Below, in pieces: positions 1 to 9,300 of a DNA stretch of 14,529 bases (position 1 is the first letter of the stretch; each line of letters begins with the position of its first letter). This DNA is from Baffinella frigidus. Its lineage: Eukaryota > Cryptophyceae > Cryptomonadales > Baffinellaceae. The position numbers and the translations under genes are program-made. A model generated the notes under the pieces. It did not search any database. It saw only the letters and a program-made list of their open reading frames with translations, and had not been told where the DNA came from. The DNA is taken from contig MU646866.1 in assembly GCA_026770585.1 (NCBI GenBank), positions 92,801 through 107,329 on the forward strand, given 5' to 3'.

Positions 1-23
1 AACCGGAAGGGCGATGGTTTCCC

Positions 24-61
24 CTCCTCCTCCTCCTCCTCCTCCTCCTCCTCCACCTCCT
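24..61. repeat. CCT microsatellite
   Basis: About ten CCT units, then a C-rich tract. It lies 3' of exon 10 in the transcript sense and would be GGA-rich in RNA. Confidence 0.8.
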
Positions 62-94
62 CTGCGCCCCCCCCGCCGCCGTCCTGCGCCTTTA

Positions 95-205
95 GGGTAT
101 GGGGTTCAGGATCTGGGGTTCAGGGTTCAGGGTTCAGGGTTTGGGATTCAGGATTTGGCGGTCAGGGTTCATGGTTTAGTGTTCATGGTTTAATGTTTAG
201 GGTTT
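95..205. repeat. Telomere-like GGGTTCA/GGGTTTA tract
   Basis: Degenerate heptamers related to TTTAGGG, lying just after the exon 10 donor on the minus strand. Similar short runs separate all LRR copies up to 1500. Confidence 0.7.
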
Positions 206-215
206 GCAGGGGTAC

Positions 216-344
216 CTCGAGTCTCAGCTCGCCATCCATCGGCAACGAAGGCGAGCAAATCGCGTTGTAGCTCAGGTCCAGTTCGGTCAGCTTTCCGCGC
301 GCCCCCCCGGCCGAGGCTAGGGCTTCGCACACTGCTGACACCGC
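216..344 (-). CDS. Exon 10: leucine-rich repeat
   Basis: 129-nt exon (43 codons), phase 0 on both sides, with acceptor TACGCCAG and donor CTCGAG|GTACCC. It encodes AVSAVCEALASAGGAR, GKLTELDLSYNAI and CSPSLPMDGELRLE. It is the only one of about eight related copies at 0.2-1.35 kb that has an acceptor, a complete LRR and a GT donor. It is followed by TTTAGGG-like intron sequence. Known: the LxxLDLSxNxI core is the LRR strand-turn signature, a protein-binding fold. Confidence 0.6.
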
Positions 345-3300
345 CTGGCGTAGGGGTGCGGGTTTGTGAGTTGGTGAGAGGGTTCAGGAGGTGGGGAGAG
401 GGCTCAGGGGGTGGGGAGGAAATCGCGTTGTAGCTCAGGTCGAGGTCTGTCAGCTTTCCGCGGTTGCCCTGAAAGGCGGAGGCTATGGCGAGGCATACGC
501 CGGAGGCAGCCAGGTGAGGGATGAGGGTTCAGGGGGTGGGGAGGAAATCGCGTGGTAGTTCAGGACGCTGGACGCTAGGACGCGGGACGGGCGCCACGGC
601 TGACGCTGCCTGCTGTGGGAGTCAGGGTTTATGAGTTGGGGGGGAGATCGCGTTGTAGCTAAGGTCCACGTCTGTCAGCTTTCCGCTCGATATGGCTTCG
701 CATACGGCGGAGAAGGCCTGGCGTAGGGCTTAGGGTTTGGGGTGTATCGTGTAGGGTTCATGGGGGACATCGCGTTGAAGCTCAAGTCGAGGTCGGTCAG
801 CTTTCCACGGTTCCCCCCGCTAGGGGTGAGGGTTTATGAGTTGGGGCGGAGATCGCGTTGTAGCTCAGGTCTAGGTCGGTTAGTTTTTCCCCCAACATGG
901 CTTCGCAGGTCTGTCAGTTTTCACCCCGCTATGACTTCGCATACGGCGAAGGCAGCCTGGCGTGGGGTTGAGGGTTTAGGGTTTAGGGTGTATCGTGTGA
1001 GGTTGATAGTTGTGGGCGAGATCGCGTCGTAGCTCAGGTCGAGGACTTGGGGGTTGAGGGTTTCGATTTCAGGGTGTCGGGTTTCGGAATTAATCCCGCC
1101 AGGTATGCATTTAAAATACTCGGGAGTTCCCCGCATGCACGAAAATGGAGCATCCTGTCGTGTAATGGGTTAGCTTCCCCCCCCGGACGATCGCCTATGG
1201 AGGATGATGCTAAGGCGAGGCATACGGCCGCCCCCGCCTGGTGGAGGGTCTGGGGTTTGGCGTTTGGCGTTTGGGGTGTAGGGTTTCTGTTTAGCTTTCC
1301 GCGGTTGTCCTGGGAGGCGGAGGCTAGGGCGGAGCATACGGCAGAGGCAGCCGGGTGTGGGGGTTGGGGTTTAGGGTTTGGGTTTTGGGGGTGTAGGATT
1401 CAGGGTTATGGTTTGTAGTGTAGGGGTTTGGGTTTAGGATTTTGGGTATCGGGTATCGGGTTACAAGTTTCGGGTCCAGGGTTTCGGGTTTCGGGCCTCG
1501 GCGGAAAGCGCGTTGCGGCTGAGGTCGAGCTTTCGGGTTCCGCTCTTCGAAATTCCGGTTTCAGTTTTCGGTTCTTCACAGGGTAGGGATCAAACCTCGA
1601 AAGCTAACTGAATCAGTTCCCTAATTAGCATGTTTATTTAATTAGGAGGCCTCATTAAATTTACTATGCCCTAACACGTTCCTCCTATCCAACCTCCCAT
1701 TGAAAAGAAACTGATTCAGTTATCTTCCGAGATGACATTCAACCTCGGCGGAGAGGGCGTTGCGGCTGAGGTCAAGCTTTTGGGTTTCGCTCTTCGAATT
1801 TCCGGTTTCAGTTTTCGGTTCTTCACAGGGTATGGATTAACCACTTAGAAGCCACCGGGGTCTTCACGGATACAGTCCATCTAAACGATTGGTACTAGAA
1901 TCTTATGCATTTGCATTGGATTCTAACCGCATTTCCCCCGAGAATCCGGGGGGAAATATCGTGGGTCGCTGCTGAGTGGAACCTCGGTGGAGAGGGCGTT
2001 TCCCTAATTAGCGTTTTTATTGAATTAAGAGGCCTAATTAAATTTACTATGCCCTAACACGGTCCTCCTATCCAACCTCCTATTGAAAAGGAACTGACTC
2101 AGTTATCTTCCGAGATGAGATTGAACCTCGGTGGAGAGGGCGTTGCGGCTGACGTCGAGCGCGGTGGCGTCCGACGCAGCACGGCATACCCCTTGCAGCA
2201 GGTCGGCGTCGATGGCGCCGCCGAGAGTCATAACCTGCCAGAAACCGTCCATTCAAACACCTGCCGGTCAGAAGCCGTCCATCTAAAAACCTGCCAGTCA
2301 GAAGCCGTCCATTTAAACCATTTCTGGTGCAAAAAGAAGGGATTTTGAGCCTGTACAGACACCCCTTGCAGGAGGTCGGCGTCGATGGCGCCGCCGAGAG
2401 TCAAAACCTGCCGGTCAGAAGCCGTCCATTTAACGCGAGAGCAGAAACATGCTCTAGAGAGTCACCTACCCAGAGTCATATATCACCGAGTACACAACGT
2501 ATACGACGAAAAACGAAGGGAGTTTGAGCCTGTACGTACGTGTTATATATGTAAGCGTACATCTACTTAGGCGATATGTACAGAAACGCTCAACTCCGAC
2601 CTCCCCCCTGAGGACACTAAGTGGCACACGGGGATCGTTCGAACCCTGGTGTCAAGGCCCCCCCCCCTGACCGCTAGCTGCAACGCCGACCCTCTAAAAA
2701 ACCCTAAACCCTAACCCCTGACTCCTCAACCCTACGACGCACCTTGGCACGCGGGAGGTAGCGCGCAATCCCCGTCACCTGATTCAGGGTTCAGGGTTCA
2801 GGGCTTAGGGCTTAAGCTTCAGGAGTTAAGGTTCAGGGTTTAGGGTTTCGGGTTTCGGGTTTCGGGTTTCGGGTTCAGGGTTTCGGGTTTCGGGTTTCAG
2901 GTCCAGGGGTCAGGGTTTAAGGGTTTAAGAGTCACCTGGTTTACGGCCCAGGGCTTAGGGTTTCTGGTTTCGGGGTCCCGTCGTAGGGTTTGCAGTCTAG
3001 GGTTCAGGGTTTGGGTGGTGTGTTCCGTTTGGCACTCAGGCCGGGGTTGGGGGGCAGGGACGGGGGGGGTAGAGGTTACCTCCCCCCCAGCGCCGACGGC
3101 TCCCCACCGCGGCGTGAGCTGGGGGTTTCGAGTTTTCGGGTTTCGGGTCTTCGGGTTCCGGGTTTCGGGTGTATAGCTTTATGGCTTATGATATATGGTT
3201 GATGGTATAGGGTATAGCGTTTATGATATACGGTTTATGGCGTAGGGTATAGGGTTTCGGGTTATCACCTCCCCCCCAGCGCCGACGGCTCCCCACCGCG

Positions 3301-6300
3301 GCGTGGGCGGGACCCCCTGCCTGACGCCTGCCGCGCTTGCGTCGAGCGCGTCTGCGGGTGGGAGGGACGCCGCCATCTGCGCACCAGAAAGTCCCAGTTC
3401 AGTACCCAGGCAGTGGGCCAGAGACTCAAACAGACGATTTGCCCCCACTCTGAGTGCTGATTGTTGTTCCTAGAGTAAGCCCGACCCCCGGCAGACGCCT
3501 GCCACGCTTGCGTCGAGCGCGTCTCTGCGGGTGGGTGGGATGGCGGCGTCCCTCCCACTCTGCGGGTGGGAGGGACGCCGGCATCTGCGCACCAGATGAG
3601 GGGTTAGGCCAGCAGATGGGAAAGCCGCCCCAACACGCGAGCACGACCATCAGGTAGCAAGTCAACTCACTAACGCCGGCCATGCGTGTTGGAGCGGCTT
3701 TCGCATCTGCTGGCCTAACGCTTAACCCTCAACCCTGAGCCCTGCACACGGGCGGCATCTACGCACGAGAAAGTCCCGGTTGAGTCGTTGGCCATCACCG
3801 GCCAACGTTTTGATTGGTGTGGGCCTCCGCGGGTGGGAGGGACGGCGGCATTTGCGCACGAGTCCGGCGTCAGTCAGGTAACTTGCTACCAGGTCGTGCG
3901 CAGGACCATGCGTGTTGGAGCGGCTTTCACATCTGCTGGCCTAACCCTGAACCCTGAACCCTGAACCCTGAACCCTGAACCCTGAACCCTACTGACGAAA
4001 CTCTTAACTCTTAACTCTTAACCCTAATCCCTACGGCGGCATCTGCGCACGAGAGAGGTTGCGTACTAAACTTGGTAGTAGCAGTAGTAGGTTGACGGTT
4101 TCAGACCAGCACCGTCAACGTTTTGATTTCATCTCGGAACATACCAGAATCTGTCCACATTACAAGGCGTAAGATAGCATCATTTTATGCATAAAATAGC
4201 ATATGCACCCTTAGCTTCCGCGTGGGAGCCTAAGATAGCAGGACAGCTTCTGTCATGTTCCGAAATTAGATTGGGGAAAATGGAGCATACTGTCGTGTCC
4301 ACGCCTTTACGTGTAGTAATTTTCTTGCATGCGGGAAACTTCCGAGTATTCAATTTCAACACCAATATTTAAACACGGGATGCAACTCAGGGTTTCGGGT
4401 TTCGGATTCAGGGTGTCGGGTTTCGCGCCCCAGCACAAGTTCCAATTTGCCTCAACAAGTTCCAATTTGCCTAAAGTTGACCAGTTCCAATTTGCCTCAA
4501 GTTGACAAGTTCCAATTCGCCTAAAGTTGATTATGTTGACTTTCTCACCAGGTGGATTGCCAGCGGGATGCCCTCGTCCTCCAGAGGCGCCTTTCCTGCT
4601 CCTTTCGGGTTTCGGGTTTAGGGTTTCGGGTGTAGGGTTTGGGATTTAGTGTTGAGGGTTTAGGGTTTAGGGTGTAGGGTTTAGGGTGTAGGGTTTAGGG
4701 TTGGGTTTAGGGTTTAGGGTTTAGGGTTGCGGGTGAAGGGAAAAGGGTGAAGGGTGAAGAGTTTCGTGTGTGAGGTTTTAGGGGTTTAGGGGTTAAGGTT
4801 TGGGGGTTGGGGTTTCGGGTTTCGGGTCCAAGGTTTAGAGTTTGGGCATCCCAGCAGCGCCGTGTCTGCTCCTTCGTTGGGGTTTGCAGTTTGGGGTTTA
4901 GGGTTTGGGGTTAGGATTCAGGGTTTTGGGTGAAGGGTCAAGATGCTCGTGCATAGGGTGTAGGTTTTGGGGATTAAGGTAATGGGTTTCGGGCGTAGGG
5001 TTCAGGGTGCAAGGTTCGGGGTTCAACCCTTCCCATTGTAAAACGAACGGAACTTGTGAATTCACCTCGCGCGGAAGCGTCCGGAATATCATCAGGGTCT
5101 CCCGCAGGCGCGCGGACTACGTCAGGCAGGGGGTCCACGCGGGCAAACGGGGCTACACATGGAGTTGAAGAGTCTGTACATTGTTTTTCCTGGTACAACC
5201 CCTTGTTTTATACTACGTACATGTATTATAATGGTACACACCCTCCCCCCTCAAGTACTACGCCAGAGCCTAGGAGGGGGTTGAATTTTTTAGAACCTTG
5301 CAGGATAGGACTTCGACTTTGGAAAACCACTGCCTTCAGGGGAAATTGACTTTTGGCAACCCCTTCCGAGAATCTGACGTGGCACTCACCTCGCGAACCC
5401 CTCGACGATGACCTGTGCCCCAAACGTATGCGTCTTTCTACTCGCTCCTGGGCGCTTCCTGGTACAACGATCCGGATTTCGGATCGTCGCATAAAAGTGG
5501 CTGGACAGCAGAAAAAAAGAAGTTTTAAACCTGCAAAGAAGCATTTCAATCACGATTCGTAAATCGTCTTTCAATTCGAAGATCACGTCCACAAAAATCA
5601 ACCAGCAAGGGACAAAAATCGAGACCTCGACAAAAATCCACCTTTTGGTCAGCAAGCTGACGAAAAGGTGTAAATATGGATAATGTTTATTCCAACGGAA
5701 ATCACGGATTCCGAGATCACGATCGAGATCCGCGTTCTGTGACCCCTTGTGCCTCTTCCATGACCCCCTTACGTGAACGTTTACAAGTATTATAAACCGT
5801 TTTTACAGGTGTTTGGTGTACAGGTGGTCGTCGCGTGGAAGAGGCGTCCGGAACATTGTCGGAGTCCCCCGCATATGACCTACGACCCTACGGTACGCAA
5901 CCCGTAGGGACATAGGGGGGTTCCTACGAATGAGGTAACGGAAAGGTGGCCCGGTGTGGGCCGAAAATCCCTTCGTAGCCCGCTGTCTGGCATATTCACC
6001 TCTCGCAGAAGCGCCCGCGTCAGGGACATCGACGGAGTCCCCCGCAGATGACCCTCGAAGGTACGCGGGCGGCGCGACGATGTCCGAAAACGGCCCATTT
6101 TGGGCCGAGTTTCCGTTACCTCATCCGTAGGAACCCCCCTATGTCCCTACGGGTTGCGTACCGTAGGGTCCTAGGTCTTATCGCTTAGGGGTTATTCGAA
6201 ATCGCTTCGAAGTCCGCTGTGTGGATGCACCTCTCGCAGAAGCGCCCGCGTCAGGAACATCGTCGGAGTCCCCCGCAGATGACCCTCGAAGGTAAGCGGG

Positions 6301-9300
6301 TGGCGCGACGATGTCCGAAAACGACGCGAGGTCGATCCTCTTGAGAGCGGGCGCGAGCGCTTCTGCCGTCTGCGGGAGAAGGGCTTGCGGATTTCATCTC
6401 GTCTCCTCGTTCCGTCCATCAACAGGATTTACGGTACAAATACTGGTGTATATAATCCTCAACGTACGAAATGGCTCCAACGCCAAGGCAAATTCTGAGA
6501 AAGATGTCCGAAAACGATGCGAGGTCGATCCTCTTCAGAGCGGGCGCGAGCGTCGCGGCGGCCTGCGGGAGAAGGGTTGGGGATGTCATCGCGTCCCCCA
6601 AACCGCCCATCTACAGGATCGCGTCCCAAAACCGTCCATCTACAGGATCGCGTCCCCAAACCGTCAATCTACAGGATCTCCGGTCCAAATCTCGGCAGTT
6701 TACTACGCCCCTAAAAGTACGAAATGGCTCTAACGACGATTTCCGAAACGTGAGGTCAATCCTACGCAGGGCGGCCACATTTCTTTAAAGTGGCCGATTT
6801 GACGGGAATTTGAGCTTTTTGTTGACTTTGGGACTTAAGAAAGGGGCCCAGAACTGGGACCTTCTCTAGTTGGATCCTCCGCAGGGTGGGCGCGAGTGCC
6901 TCGGCAGCCGGCGGCCAAAAGTCAATTTCTCTGGGGATACTACCCCGTGTAGGATGACCAGAGCGACTTTACACAGTGTAGTCACGTCCGCTATAAGGAG
7001 ATATAAGCCCGCACGTGCCAGAGGATCCGTCCTCTCCTCAGTGAAGCCTTACTCGCACGCCATGTCTATGTGTGTGTCGGGCGCGTTCGTACCAGGGATC
7101 CTTCGCGGATCGCCAAAAGTTGCCGATTAGGACGCGAGAGCGCGAGGACGGGGGCTATTAGAACAGGTCACGAAAAGAATGAAACGGTGGCAAAAGTTGA
7201 CGGTTTTACACCAACATCGTTAACGTTTCATTCTGTTGGCCTGGCCAACGGATTTGGTTATAGGCATATAGTCTATCCCCTAGGCATATAGTCTATCCCC
7301 TAAGTGCCCAGTAGGCTCATACGCCCTGCTGTAGGGCCCTATGACCCGCCTAGGACCTCTTGGCGGTCAAATTTGACCGCCTGGTCACTTAAGGGATACG
7401 TGTATTATACGTCCTCTTTCTGGTACAAACCCATCCCAATTATAGAAAGATTGGGGCATGTAAACACCTGGGGGTGTTATGTTCATAGGACAACGGACTG
7501 AAAACCGGGTAGTTAGGCCTACGGTAGGCCGTAGGGCCCCTAGGACCTGGTTTTTCGTAGGAGCCCCTCTAGGCCCCTGCGGCCTACCGTAGGCAATACC
7601 GTAGGCCTAACCCACCGGTTTTCAGTCTGTTACCTTATTAATGTGGAACAGGTCACCCGCTAGCAGATGGCTATTTTAAAAAGAGCGGGTGTACAAGTTT
7701 TGTACCAGGGCGCAGCTATACAAGTAGTTATACAGTCTATACATATATTATATATCACCTGCCTGGTACAAACCAATATCCAACGATCGGGGCGTGTAAT
7801 CACCTGGAGGTGGTCTCACGCGAGCGCGAGGACGAGGGGGGTCATGCGGAGCATGTCCCCCGCTTTTGTAGTTTTACAGTCTATACATCTATAGTTTTAT
7901 AGTCTATATACATCTATAGTTGATAGTTTTATAGCCTATACATCTTTGGTTTTATAGTCTATACATCCATTATAAAACGATCGGGGCAGGTAATCACCTG
8001 GAGGTGGCCGCCAGCGAGCGCGAGGACGAGGGGGGTCATGTGGAGCAGGTCCCCCGCTAACGTGCATGTAGTTGTATGGTCCATACATCTATTATACATC
8101 GTCTTGCTGGTACAAACCCTATTCCATCGTAAAACGACCGGGGCATATAATCTCTAGAGTTTATCGGGGGTGTTCGAAGCGATTCAGCACTTCACTTTTC
8201 GAAGCGATTGAGCAGTTTGAGGCAGACAATGACCTGGAGGTAGCCTCCCGCGAGCGCGAGGACGAGGGGGGTGATGTGGAGCAGGTCCCCCGCGAGTGGA
8301 TCGCACTTTGCCTCAAGCAGAACACTCACCTGGTGTGGGGTTTGCGAATAAATGGTTTTGAGTTTGGGGTTGAGGGTTCGGGTTTCTCTCACCGCATCAG
8401 CATGCTCGCGCCCTGCAGCGTGCATCAGCACGATTGGGGTTCGCGGATTAAGGTTTGGGTTTTGGTTTTGGGGGGTTGGGTGTGGAGGGCTGTTACCGGC
8501 AATAAACATATGTTTAGGGCTCCGATTTCTTGGTCATTAGGGTTCGGATTCCTCTCACCGCGCCCAGCAGCGTCCATCCCCACGATTAGGGTTTTGGGGT
8601 TGTGGGGGTTTGGGGGGTTGGGGTTTGGGGTTCAGAATTTCGGGTTCAGGGTGCAGGGTTCAGGGGTGGGGGTTGAAAGTTCTCACCGCATCGGTGCATC
8701 AGCACCGTCCCGCCGTAGGGTTCAGGGAAGATGGTTCGGGGTGTAGGGAGTAGGGTGCAGGGTTCAGAGTTTGTGGTTTCGGTCTAGGGGGTTAGAGTGT
8801 TCTGGGGTTCCTCTCTAGATAGTTATCCCCTGTAGAACTGCAGAAGTCTAGGGTCTGGGGTCGGGGGTCTAATCTCGAGGGTTGAGGGTTCTCACAGCGT
8901 CAGCGTGCCCACGCCCAGCAGCGTGCATCAGCACGATTGCGGTTTTGGGGGGTTGGGGGTTGGGGGTTGGGGGTTGGAGTTGAGAATTTCGGGTTCAGGG
9001 TTCAAGGTTCAGGGTTTAGGGTGCAGGGTTCTGACATCGTCAGCGTGTCCGCGTCCGGCAGCGTACATCAGCACGATTGGGGATTGGCGATTCGGGGTGG
9101 GGTTTGGGGGTCGGGACTTGGGGTGTATACCAGACGTTATATACCAGACGGTCGGGGCTTGGGGTGTATACCAGACAAGAATAAATGGTTTGGGGTTTAG
9201 GGTTCTGACAGCGTCAGCGTGGCCGCGCCCGGCAGCGTGCATCAGCGCAGTCCCCCCGTCGAAATCCACGTGCGCGACGTTGGCCTTGGACCTGAAACAC

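Larger units (their letters stand above)
8595..9200. repeat. GGGGTT/GGGTTCA repeats between exon-4 copies
   Basis: Heptamer-like repeats occupy every gap between the ankyrin half-copies here, always G-rich on the plus strand, so C-rich in the transcript. Confidence 0.65.

Noticed and set aside
2630-2665. tRNA T-arm-like GTTCGAACC
   Set aside because: The bases either side cannot form a 5-bp stem and no anticodon or acceptor stem is found around it.
4180-4372. Overlapping 61-codon frames on both strands
   Set aside because: Short, no recognisable motif, no splice or phase link with neighbours. Open frames on both strands of an AT-rich stretch are expected by chance.
4435-4529. CRISPR-like array
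   Set aside because: The four 25-bp units are directly adjacent without spacers and the setting is eukaryotic intron. It is a plain tandem repeat.
6311-6788. Repeated plus-strand frames beginning MSENDAR
   Set aside because: They are the antisense of exon 6 and its copies. The minus strand has the splice borders and phase fit.
8072-8746. Longest open frame in the window, 224 codons on the plus strand
   Set aside because: It runs antisense through ankyrin exon copies and G-rich heptamer repeats. Its protein is low complexity (repeated GFGxxGSG) with no domain, while the minus strand of the same DNA gives clear ankyrin motifs.
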